DNA of 14,478 nucleotides from an uncultured Prevotella sp. (GCA_900541335.1 UQJC01000051.1:1-14478); one strand, 5' to 3'; positions 1 through 6,533 are shown, counted from the stretch's first letter. Numbers and translations are program-made. The notes: generated by a model not told the origin, from the letters alone.

Positions 1-60
1 TGTTTTGATTACCAATTATTCTACTGTTGATTTGTTGCACCTTATCGCCTTTTTTGTTGC

Positions 61-82
61 GGTACAAATATGGTACAAATAT
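61..82. repeat. Tandem 11-bp direct repeat, two copies
   Basis: The sequence ggtacaaatat occurs twice back to back (61-71 and 72-82). Each copy, read on the minus strand, contains a -7-like box: TATATTTG at 76-83 and CATATTTG at 65-72. The repeat therefore looks like a duplicated promoter core and not a coding repeat. The role is inferred. Confidence 0.85.
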
Positions 83-105
83 ACAATAAAAATCGTGTAA
101 TTCAA
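76..105 (-). promoter_or_regulatory. Bacteroidetes-type promoter reading left, out of the window
   Basis: On the minus strand there is TTG (plus-strand CAA at 103-105), a 19-nt spacer, and TATATTTG (76-83). This fits the known Bacteroidetes promoter pattern of a -33 TTG and a -7 TAnnTTTG box about 19-21 nt apart. Transcription would start near position 70 and run toward position 1, serving a gene that lies outside the window. No start codon for that gene is visible, so the assignment rests on the boxes alone. Confidence 0.5.
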
Positions 106-133
106 GATAGGTATTGCCAAGTGTTAAAAACGA

Positions 134-168
134 AAAAGGTGCGAAACTCATTGAGTTTCACACCTTTT
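134..168. terminator. Long hairpin upstream of the secreted-protein gene, possible terminator or attenuator
   Basis: Positions 134-149 pair with 153-168 over 16 positions with a single C-A mismatch (142/160) and a 3-nt loop. T runs follow on both strands: TTTT within the arm on the plus strand, and TTTTTCGTTTTT beyond the arm on the minus strand. It could end a transcript entering from the left, end an antisense transcript from the right, or act as a leader structure for the gene starting at 224. The sequence does not decide between these. Confidence 0.6.
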
Positions 169-223
169 CCTATGGATATTTATCGTTGTTTATCGATACT
201 TACTTTACTAATACTAATCAATC

Positions 224-2296
224 ATGCGTAACATTACTCCTATTCTTACGTTCTGTTTGGCTACGGCTGGTGCTTATGCGCAGGAATTTAATCCCAACGA
301 TGCGTCGTTGATTTTAGACTGCAACCAAGTCAATGCCTTGAAAACTTCCACTCGCGTGGCATTAAAAAACATCTCAGGTACTAACAGAGGTTGGTTTACG
401 GGTTTGAAAAGCGAAACTTCTCTCACGACTGAGGGTATTTTTAATCTCGTTCCGCAGTCAGGTAACCAAGGTGGATTTAAAATCAACAAAGCCTTCCCTG
501 CAAATGCTCAAATGTCCTATTTGTCGAGCAATAACGCTACGAAGAATCAGCCGACTGCAGGAAATCAGATTACCTACGGTGCAGAGGCTGATGCTGTAGT
601 ATTCAAGGGCTTGCTTCCCAAAATTGGTGGAACAGGTAATACCGAATTGTCCAACAACAACGAGAATTGGCAAAACGGTAACATCTCAATGGATAAGGTC
701 GTTCGCTTTGCTGTGCAGCCTAATTCAAACGTTTGGATAAACATTCAAAATCCTGCTGGCCCCTCTTTATATAATTCTGGTAAAGGTGGTTACACGGTGC
801 AGTTCGTTTATAATCTCACCGACTATGCGAAGGTGACGATTAACGAAGATAAAAATGGTACGAAGACTACCAAGACCGTATTCTGGAAAAAAGGTACAGA
901 AATTACTGTTCCTCAATACGAAGGTTGGGTCACATCGTACAAGCCTGTCACAAAAGACGAGACTGATAACCAAGTAATTGACGTAAGTTACACGTACGAC
1001 ATTAAAGATGGCGAAAACATTCTGTTAATGCAAAACAAGGTGGGCTACCCCTCAGATGCAGCCCTCTATGAAACCTTGAGGACTGCGATAGACGGATTGA
1101 AGGCCTCTTTTACTACCGAATCTTGCAATGCGTACGAGGCGGCTCTGACCGCACTCTACACGAGTACCACCATCAACCTTCCTAAGGACGGTAAGACCTA
1201 TGTCTTCACGAACCATCACTTGAAGAACGATGGCACAGTAGCCAAGAACTATCTCTCGTACAACGAACAGGGTCTCACCCTGGTGGGCAAAGCTAATACG
1301 ACAGCTGAAAATTATCCCCAAGCTGCTAAGTTTACTTGCCACGAAGTGGAAAAGGGTAAGTATCTCTTTGTAAACAATGATGGGAAGTACCTCGTAGTGA
1401 AGGGTGGAATTGGTGTCGGCACGAATGGCAACAAGGGCTTTGTAACAACCTATGACGCTACGTTCTGCCCGCTCTTCATACAAAAAGACAATGCAGATGC
1501 AGCGAAGACCAAGCAACAATTTGGTTTAGTTTCGTTCGGAGGTCATCGTGCAGATCACCCAGAACAGACAACCTATTTCATTATCAAGTTCGATAACAAC
1601 ACGTACTCTTTTGACCAAACTCAGGATCCAACCTTCTACAACACCGTAACTCACTCCACCGCCTTCAGCATCGAAGAAGTAGCTTATGCCAACACTCCCG
1701 AACTGAAAGCCATCGAAGGCGGGGCTATTCAGATTCAAGGTGCAAAGAGCATCGCCACCTTCAGTGCGCCGTTTGCCACCCTCGTGCCCGAGGGCGTAAA
1801 GGCTTATTACATTGCTGCTGATGGTTACACGAACGGCCAAACTATTGCCAAGCTGACTGCTGTAGACGCTGGCAAGGCTATCCCTGCCAACCAGGGTGTA
1901 ATCTTGACGGGTACGGAGACCGGACGTGTCACGATGGTGCCTGCTGCCGCTGAAGCTGTCGCCGAACTGACGGGCAACCAACTGAGACATACTGCCGGTG
2001 CTACCAAGGTAGTAACGGAAAATCTCTATGTACTCGGCAAATCGGGTGAAAACGTAGGCTTCTTTAAGGCTAAGGTGAGCACGACACTCGGCATGAACAA
2101 GGCTTACTTGATGGGCACAACCCAAACAGCCGCTATCGAACTGCAGTTTGGTAACGAAGTGACGGGCATCGACGCGGTAGAGTCTGCCACAAACGAGGCT
2201 GACGCGCCAATCTACGACCTGACTGGTCGTCGTGTAAACGCAACCGTAAAGGGTGGCATCTACATCCAGAACGGCAAAAAGTTCATCGTAAAGTAA
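224..2296 (+). CDS. Large secreted or surface protein of unknown function with Bacteroidetes C-terminal tail
   Basis: A 690-aa protein whose specific function I cannot name. Residues 1-19 are a typical signal peptide ending GAYA, so it is exported. The middle (about 325-490) contains segments such as YVFTNHHLKNDG and GKYLFVNNDGKYLVV, suggestive of a beta-rich fold. From about residue 500 to 640 there is a beta-domain common in Prevotella and Bacteroides secreted proteins (ATFSAPFATLVPEGVKAYY, then IPANQGVILTG, then NKAYLMG). Residues 660-690 form a tail (IYDLTGRRV, KGGIYIQNGKKFIVK) that resembles type IX secretion sorting tails or related surface-retention tails. The start at 224 is the ATG directly before the signal peptide; no clear ribosome site is present, as is usual in this phylum. 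Base composition changes along the gene: 25 of 60 bases are G or C at 481-540 and 39 of 60 at 1921-1980. A small-protein gene follows 43 nt downstream. No catalytic motif was recognised. Confidence 0.9.
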   Translation: MRNITPILTFCLATAGAYAQEFNPNDASLILDCNQVNALKTSTRVALKNISGTNRGWFTGLKSETSLTTEGIFNLVPQSGNQGGFKINKAFPANAQMSYLSSNNATKNQPTAGNQITYGAEADAVVFKGLLPKIGGTGNTELSNNNENWQNGNISMDKVVRFAVQPNSNVWINIQNPAGPSLYNSGKGGYTVQFVYNLTDYAKVTINEDKNGTKTTKTVFWKKGTEITVPQYEGWVTSYKPVTKDETDNQVIDVSYTYDIKDGENILLMQNKVGYPSDAALYETLRTAIDGLKASFTTESCNAYEAALTALYTSTTINLPKDGKTYVFTNHHLKNDGTVAKNYLSYNEQGLTLVGKANTTAENYPQAAKFTCHEVEKGKYLFVNNDGKYLVVKGGIGVGTNGNKGFVTTYDATFCPLFIQKDNADAAKTKQQFGLVSFGGHRADHPEQTTYFIIKFDNNTYSFDQTQDPTFYNTVTHSTAFSIEEVAYANTPELKAIEGGAIQIQGAKSIATFSAPFATLVPEGVKAYYIAADGYTNGQTIAKLTAVDAGKAIPANQGVILTGTETGRVTMVPAAAEAVAELTGNQLRHTAGATKVVTENLYVLGKSGENVGFFKAKVSTTLGMNKAYLMGTTQTAAIELQFGNEVTGIDAVESATNEADAPIYDLTGRRVNATVKGGIYIQNGKKFIVK

Positions 2297-2339
2297 TTCC
2301 AACCCTATCCTAACTAATTTTTGAAATACATTTCCGACA

Positions 2340-2504
2340 ATGAAAAAGAATTATATCGCTCCCTGTACGGAGCTTGTTTGCACCCACATGGAAGGTCACA
2401 TCTTGGCGGCTTCAGGGCAAGGTCAGATTGGTGTTAATGACGCCGAAATCGATGCCGGCGATGCTTATTCTTCGCGTAAAGAATTTATGTGGGACGAAGA
2501 ATAA
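2340..2504 (+). CDS. 54-aa acidic small protein, MKKNYIAP type
   Basis: A short open frame begins 43 nt after the secreted-protein gene and runs from ATG to TAA. The product starts MKKNYIAPCTELVC, contains HILAASGQGQIG around residues 20-31, and ends in the acidic aromatic stretch FMWDEE. From general knowledge, Prevotella and relatives carry many small proteins that begin MKK-Y-x-P, have an ILAxS-like segment near residue 22-25 and end in W-D/E; they are usually annotated as hypothetical. It has no signal peptide or membrane segment, and two cysteines (9 and 14). A strong terminator follows 68 nt downstream, which supports a two-gene transcript with the surface protein. The ILAAS segment could be a processing site, but that is speculation. 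The function is unknown. Confidence 0.75.
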   Translation: MKKNYIAPCTELVCTHMEGHILAASGQGQIGVNDAEIDAGDAYSSRKEFMWDEE

Positions 2505-2571
2505 TCGGACACCACAGACGAGCGTGCTGCTTGTAATAACCAAACACGCACGCCCTCAGTCGTAACAAATG

Positions 2572-2611
2572 AAGGAGGCTGATACCAACCAAAGGGTATC
2601 AGCCTCCTTTT
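2572..2611 (+). terminator. Strong rho-independent terminator of the surface-protein operon
   Basis: Positions 2572-2586 pair perfectly with 2595-2609 (15 bp) around an 8-nt loop, and a run of T follows (2608-2611, then a T-rich stretch). It lies 68 nt after the stop of the 54-aa gene and faces the leftward transcript from the right. Confidence 0.9.
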
Positions 2612-2684
2612 ACTTTACTCCTACCGACTCGAATAAACGGGAAGGGAAAACGATAGGAAACAACGTGCGGTATATCGGCGGGCA

Positions 2685-2719
2685 ACAAAAAAGGTGTCCG
2701 GAACGAATCGGGACACCTT
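2685..2719 (-). terminator. Rho-independent terminator of the leftward ruvC-ygiQ block
   Basis: On the minus strand the arm at 2719-2711 (AAGGTGTCC) pairs with the arm at 2699-2691 (GGACACCTT) around an 11-nt loop, and the second arm runs into six T (plus-strand A at 2687-2692). It lies about 130 nt beyond the ygiQ stop codon and is oriented to end that transcript. Confidence 0.85.
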
Positions 2720-2746
2720 GAAAGGTTGGGTCGCTAAAAGCATAGC

Positions 2747-2778
2747 GGTTGTGCTATCCTATACCACGATAGCCAACC
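2747..2778 (-). other. Bulged hairpin in the 3' untranslated region of ygiQ
   Basis: GGTTG (2747-2751) pairs with CAACC (2774-2778), and GCTATC (2753-2758) pairs with GATAGC (2768-2773). Together they make an 11-bp stem with one bulged base (2752) and a 9-nt loop. Alternative pairings exist: TGCTATCC (2752-2759) with GGATAGCA (2786-2793), and CGCTA (2732-2736) with TAGCG (2743-2747). No T run follows, so this is not a terminator by itself. Being downstream of ygiQ, it would be transcribed as part of that mRNA's 3' end. Confidence 0.6.
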
Positions 2779-2809
2779 AACAAGCGGATAGCAAAGAAAG
2801 TGTACAGGG

Positions 2810-2835
2810 CTCTTCTTACCTACATCAAAGAAGAG
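2810..2835 (-). other. Hairpin just beyond the ygiQ stop codon
   Basis: CTCTTCTT (2810-2817) pairs with AAGAAGAG (2828-2835) around a 10-nt loop. A further 7-bp pairing, GGGTGGG (2839-2845) with CCCACCC (2860-2866), brackets the stop codon. These extend the structured 3' end of the leftward transcript. Confidence 0.45.
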
Positions 2836-2847
2836 AGGGGGTGGGTA

Positions 2848-4890
2848 TTACCTTCTTCCCCCACCCTTACGGAAAGACTTGCCGCGCGGCGCATCTTGAT
2901 TCTTCGGGGCTCGCGAAGCAGCGGAACGCTTGGAGGGGGGTCGCTGAGCCTCAGCCTTACGCGAAGAAGCGGCGGCAGAAGCAGACGAAGGAGCCGACTG
3001 ACGACGAGGGGCAAAGTTCGCGCCTGGTGGGTAGAGACGGTTGATTAAATCGGGACGACCAATCTTACGTAATTCGGCCACAATGCGGCTTCGCTCTTCG
3101 GGTTTGTACCAAAAGAAGAACATGCGCTGCCGAAGTTTGTCCTGCGGACTGTGCGCGGAGAAGACGGGCTCGAGGGTGTAAGGATGGAAACCAGAGTACC
3201 AGGTCTCGGTGGCCACCGTCATCGGAGTGGGTGTAAAGTCTTGCACCTGCTCTAACTGGAAGTCCAGCTCGCGGGTTTCGGCTGCCAACTCGGCCATATC
3301 CTCTGCCGTACAACCGGGGTGAGAGGAAATGAAGTATGGAATGAGTTGCTGACGAAGTCCTGCCTCCCGATTGATCCGATCGAAGACTTGCTTGAAGGTA
3401 TGGAAGAGCTTAAACGAGGGTTTACGCATCAGTTTCAGCACGCGGTCGGACGTATGCTCGGGCGCAACCTTTAAGCGACCCGACACGTGATTGACGATGA
3501 GCTCGCGGGTGTATTCGCGGGCTGCCTGGGCTAAGTGTTCGTCCTTGTAGGAATGCAAGAGCAAATCGTAACGTACGCCACTGCCAATAAAACTCTTCTT
3601 GATGCCAGGAAGGGCATCGACCGCCCGATAGATGTCTAACAACGGACGGTGGTCGGCATGGAGATTGGGGCATACGGCGGGGTGGATACACGAAGGGCGT
3701 TTGCAACGTTCGCACAACGTACGATCCTTTCCGCGCATCTGATACATATTGGCAGAAGGGCCGCCCAAGTCGGAAAGATAGCCTTTAAAGTCGGGCATCT
3801 GGATGATTTGCTTCACTTCGCGCAGAATGCTTTCCTTCGATCGGCTCATGATGAACTTTCCCTGATGGGCCGAGATGGTGCAGAAGGCGCAGCCGCCAAA
3901 ACATCCACGATGGAGATTGACAGAGAACTTAATCATCTCGTACGCGGGAATGCGCTTATTCTTATACTTGGGATGGGGCAATCGGGTATAAGGAAAGTCA
4001 AACGAGCGGTCAATCTGCTCGGTCGTCATGGGCGGGTAAGGCGGATTGACTACAACATAGCGGTCGCCCAACTGTTGCAAGATGCGTTGCGGATGGAGCT
4101 TGTTACTCTCCTCCTCAATGTGGCGGAAATTGGCAGCATAGTGCGCACGGTTTTGCAAGCAGTCTTCGTGAGAATACAGCTGGATGTCGTCTGCCTGAAT
4201 GCCTCCCGTAATGTCCTCCTTGCGCTGCAGGCTGACCGTTTGGCGTACGGGGTATTTCTGCATCAATGCCTGGAATTGCTCGGTGGTGCAGTAAGCATCC
4301 TCGCGGCCATGAAGGAGATGATCCTCCAACGTCTTACACAAATCGGCCGTAGGCAATTCTCCCATACCGTAAACGATCAGGTCGGCTCCGCTCTCGGCCA
4401 GAATGCAGGGCTTGAGCGCATCCTTCCAATAATCGTAGTGGGTGACGCGTCGCAGGGAGGCTTCGATGCCGCCCAACACAACGGGAACGTCGGGATAAAG
4501 CTGCTTGAGAATTTGCGTGTAAACAACCGTGGGATACTCGGGACGCATGTCGTGGCGACCGTCGGGACTGTAAGCATCCTCCGAACGCAAACGGCGGTTG
4601 GCGGTATACTTATTGACCATGGAGTCCATGCAACCCGGGGCAACCGAGAAGAAAAGACGGGGGCGACCCAGCTTCTTGAAATCACGAAAATCACCGTGCC
4701 AGTCGGGTTGTGGCACGATGCAAATGCGGTATCCTTCGGCCTCTAAGAGTCTACCGATGACGGCCGCACCAAATGATGGATGATCGACGTAAGCGTCGGC
4801 TGAGAACAGGATGATGTCGGCTTGCTCCCACCCGCGCAAGTCCATCTCCTTGCGCGTGGTGGGAAGCCAGTCGGTTAGTTGCATGGGCAT
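2848..4890 (-). CDS. ygiQ: YgiQ-family (UPF0313) radical SAM protein
   Basis: A 680-aa member of the YgiQ family, conserved radical SAM enzymes whose substrate is not established. The cluster-binding motif is C330-x3-C334-x2-C337 within HRGCFGGCAFC, which would hold a 4Fe-4S cluster that cleaves S-adenosylmethionine. The N-terminal part (FSADAYVDHPSFGAAVIGRLLE, then VVLGGIEASLRR) is the characteristic YgiQ domain preceding the radical SAM barrel. A second cysteine group (CERCKRPSCIHPAVCPN) follows the motif, as in relatives. The last 50 or so residues are a low-complexity Ser/Ala/Arg/Lys tail ending RKGGGRR, probably disordered and possibly RNA- or membrane-associating (inference). The ATG at 4890 lies inside the last codons of the upstream 112-aa gene, overlapping by 16 nt, so translation is probably coupled; an in-frame ATG two codons later is an alternative start. 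The gene ends the leftward block and is followed by a terminator. Confidence 0.95.
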   Translation of the reverse strand: MPMQLTDWLPTTRKEMDLRGWEQADIILFSADAYVDHPSFGAAVIGRLLEAEGYRICIVPQPDWHGDFRDFKKLGRPRLFFSVAPGCMDSMVNKYTANRRLRSEDAYSPDGRHDMRPEYPTVVYTQILKQLYPDVPVVLGGIEASLRRVTHYDYWKDALKPCILAESGADLIVYGMGELPTADLCKTLEDHLLHGREDAYCTTEQFQALMQKYPVRQTVSLQRKEDITGGIQADDIQLYSHEDCLQNRAHYAANFRHIEEESNKLHPQRILQQLGDRYVVVNPPYPPMTTEQIDRSFDFPYTRLPHPKYKNKRIPAYEMIKFSVNLHRGCFGGCAFCTISAHQGKFIMSRSKESILREVKQIIQMPDFKGYLSDLGGPSANMYQMRGKDRTLCERCKRPSCIHPAVCPNLHADHRPLLDIYRAVDALPGIKKSFIGSGVRYDLLLHSYKDEHLAQAAREYTRELIVNHVSGRLKVAPEHTSDRVLKLMRKPSFKLFHTFKQVFDRINREAGLRQQLIPYFISSHPGCTAEDMAELAAETRELDFQLEQVQDFTPTPMTVATETWYSGFHPYTLEPVFSAHSPQDKLRQRMFFFWYKPEERSRIVAELRKIGRPDLINRLYPPGANFAPRRQSAPSSASAAASSRKAEAQRPPSKRSAASRAPKNQDAPRGKSFRKGGGRR

Positions 4891-5213
4891 GCCTCGTCTT
4901 CAGAAGGGGTAAGTGCCACCTGTTGCTTGGCCCACTCTTCATAAACCTGAATAAGGTTGCGCAGACCGTATGCTTTCATCTTGTCGTGGTAGATCACATC
5001 GATGCAAAGGTCGAGCAGGTCTTTCGTATTTTCTGTACTGGAAGCGATGAGCGCACGGATATTGAGTTTGAGTTTCTCAAGCTCGTTCTCGGTCACATAG
5101 CCCGTTGAGCTAAGCAAACCTTGGAAGAGGTTGTACTTGGCAATGGTCTTGAGGTTTTCTTCACTAATATGCATGTGGCGCGTACCACTTTCGTTGAGTT
5201 GAATATCTTTCAT
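4875..5213 (-). CDS. 112-aa protein of unknown function upstream of ygiQ
   Basis: I do not recognise the family. The product is soluble-looking, without signal peptide or membrane segment, and is predicted by eye to be largely helical (ENELEKLKLNIRALIASSTENTKDLLDLCIDVIYHD and following). It ends with two close cysteines (ACPCN). The ATG at 5213 is used here; a second ATG at residue 14 (MHISEEN) is possible. Its last codons overlap the ygiQ start by 16 nt (4875-4890), and both genes lie on the same strand, which argues for co-transcription and a possible functional link with the radical SAM protein. About 110 nt separate it from the next gene upstream, and that gap contains a barrel-like relic frame. 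Confidence that it is a real gene is good; its function is unknown. Confidence 0.85.
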   Translation of the reverse strand: MKDIQLNESGTRHMHISEENLKTIAKYNLFQGLLSSTGYVTENELEKLKLNIRALIASSTENTKDLLDLCIDVIYHDKMKAYGLRNLIQVYEEWAKQQVALTPSEDEACPCN

Positions 5214-5237
5214 GATTGAGGAGGGTTTGATGATTGT

Positions 5238-5324
5238 CTAAAATGAATGGCTGAGCGAGAAACCGATGCTTGTGCCAAAATAATTGTAGTCAGAGAGGAC
5301 AGAACGCTTCGGGTTCGTTCTTAT
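5238..5324 (-). pseudogene. Possible relic of an outer-membrane protein C-terminus
   Basis: In the gap between the 112-aa gene and the small secreted protein, one minus-strand frame ends in YFGTSIGFSLSHSF followed by TAG at 5238-5240. The final residues alternate small/polar with hydrophobic residues (T, I, F, L at every second place) and end in Phe, which is the signature of the last strand of an outer-membrane beta-barrel. The frame is open back to 5399, but above about 5324 it only overlaps the end of the neighbouring gene in another frame and no longer looks like barrel sequence. There is no usable start. It may be the stump of a deleted gene or a coincidence. Confidence 0.3.
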
Positions 5325-5800
5325 TTGAGATTGTCCTTTACAGCCGCATAAGCCTTTTGCCAATCGGTATCGAGTGAGAAGGGAGTGATTTCTCCCCCAT
5401 CATTGATAAAGGAAAGGGTGGTTTCGTGATCGGGGTCATTGAAAAGCGGATTGGAAACGGAAGCATCCATAAAAAGCAAAATGCGCTCTTTACGCTTTTC
5501 GGGTGCCAACTTTTTACTTTTCAATATTTCGTCGAAAAACAGCGTAATGTATTCTGACAGGAAATAGGCTTGTGTGTTGAGGAAGTCAGCTGATACGGTT
5601 GATGACTTCTTGAAAGCCTGTTGTTTCATGTAAACCAAAGCCGTGCGTTTGAACTGTGCAATCTGAGTCTGTGTGTAGCCACTTGTGGGAGAGTTGACTA
5701 TACGTGTGGCACTTTCCAATACCATATTATAGACGTCTTGCGCTTTCCCATTGAGGCTGCTACCAGCCCAAAGCAACAGAAGAAGTATCCAATTTTTCAT
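5321..5800 (-). CDS. Small secreted protein of unknown function downstream of ruvC
   Basis: The open frame extends back to 5896, but I place the start at the ATG at 5800, giving 159 aa. There a clear signal peptide begins (MKNWILLLLLWAGSSLNGKA, probable cut after residue 20), and the 32 residues ahead of it look non-coding. The mature part (QDVYNMVLESATRIVNSP and following) seems mostly helical, with a central YFLSEYITLFFDEILKSKK stretch and an FMDASVSNPLFNDPD segment. No lipobox cysteine follows the signal, so a periplasmic or secreted location is more likely than a lipoprotein. I do not recognise a named family. It lies 114 nt downstream of ruvC on the same strand and 107 nt upstream of the 112-aa gene, so it is probably part of the same leftward transcript. 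The conserved-looking length and intact frame support a real gene. Confidence 0.82.
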   Translation of the reverse strand: MKNWILLLLLWAGSSLNGKAQDVYNMVLESATRIVNSPTSGYTQTQIAQFKRTALVYMKQQAFKKSSTVSADFLNTQAYFLSEYITLFFDEILKSKKLAPEKRKERILLFMDASVSNPLFNDPDHETTLSFINDGGEITPFSLDTDWQKAYAAVKDNLK

Positions 5801-5914
5801 GATCGAACCATATTGTATATAGAAAAGTAGATTGCACGCAGAAGATTTTCGTGCAGGAAAGAGGTCTTGCCGAATAGAAAGCAAAGCGGTTAGCATGAGC
5901 CGTCGCTTCGTTCC

Positions 5915-6481
5915 TCAACGTCGAACCCGACTCGCATTTTGCTTGACAAAAGCTTCCCAAGAATGGGCAACCCCAGCCGTTGGCTCAGGCTTTCCGTCTT
6001 GCAGATAATGACAGTATGCTACGGCGAGGGCATCGGTCGCATCCAGATAAGGTAACATGCTTTCGGGAGCGATGCGAAGCAAGCGTTGCATCATGGCGGC
6101 TACCTGCTCCTTGCTGGCCTGCCCGTTGCCTGTAATGGCTTGCTTAATCTTGAGCGGAGCGTATTCGTGAATCGGAATCTCACGTGAGATAGCAGCCGCA
6201 ATCACTACGCCCTGTGCACGCCCCAGCTTCAGCATACTCTGAACATTCTTGCCGAAGAAGGGGGCTTCGATGGCCAGCTCATCGGGATGAAAAGCATCGA
6301 TGATACCCATGACCCGCGAATAAATGCGACCTAACTTGAGATAGACATCGGTACACTTGCGCAAGTCGATTACCCCCATGGCTTCCATGGTCACCTTGCG
6401 ACCTTCCTGCCTAAGTACACCATACCCCAGCACGTTTGTGCCGGGGTCGATGCCAAGTATGATTCTTTCGGGCTTTGTCAT
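5915..6481 (-). CDS. ruvC: Crossover junction endodeoxyribonuclease RuvC
   Basis: RuvC cleaves Holliday junctions symmetrically during recombination repair, acting as a dimer with the RuvAB branch-migration complex. The RNase-H-like fold is evident from IILGIDPGTNVLGYGV at the N-terminus. All four catalytic acidic residues are present, numbering from the start chosen here: D12 (GIDPG), E72 (AIEAPFFGKN), D147 and D150 (LDATDALAVAYCH). The length of 188 aa is usual for the family. I chose the ATG at 6481 because MTKPERIILGIDPG matches the normal N-terminus; an in-frame ATG at 6499 would add MTIFAH. A TATTTTTG box on the minus strand at 6487-6494 would favour the shorter form, but it has no good -33 partner. 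It is the first gene of the leftward block and is divergent from the DUF1573 gene. ruvA and ruvB are not in the window. Confidence 0.97.
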   Translation of the reverse strand: MTKPERIILGIDPGTNVLGYGVLRQEGRKVTMEAMGVIDLRKCTDVYLKLGRIYSRVMGIIDAFHPDELAIEAPFFGKNVQSMLKLGRAQGVVIAAAISREIPIHEYAPLKIKQAITGNGQASKEQVAAMMQRLLRIAPESMLPYLDATDALAVAYCHYLQDGKPEPTAGVAHSWEAFVKQNASRVRR

Positions 6482-6533
6482 GTGTGCAAAAATAGTCATT
6501 CGAATGGAATGCCCGCATTTATTTGGGTAAAAT

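Larger units (their letters stand above)
2505..2847. other. Convergent intergenic region with two terminators and several hairpins
   Basis: This stretch of about 340 bases separates the rightward surface-protein operon from the leftward ygiQ gene. It contains the rightward terminator (2572-2611), the leftward terminator (2685-2719), a bulged hairpin (2747-2778) and a further hairpin (2810-2835). I see no convincing gene in it; open frames here have no plausible start and look unlike neighbouring proteins. Confidence 0.8.

Noticed and set aside
114..311. 65-aa open frame at the left end, plus strand
   Set aside because: It starts at TTG, runs through the hairpin at 134-168, and overlaps the signal peptide of the surface protein in another frame.
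1526..2302. 258-aa open frame opposite the surface protein
   Set aside because: Antisense shadow over the conserved C-terminal domain and tail; no recognisable protein features.
3649..4746. 365-aa open frame opposite ygiQ
   Set aside because: It is the antisense shadow of a clearly recognised radical SAM protein; the product has no recognisable domain and its length reflects the codon bias of the real gene.
5301..5321. AGAACG/CGTTCT hairpin at the stop of the small secreted protein
   Set aside because: Six base pairs and no T run on the minus strand; read-through into the next gene seems more likely than termination.
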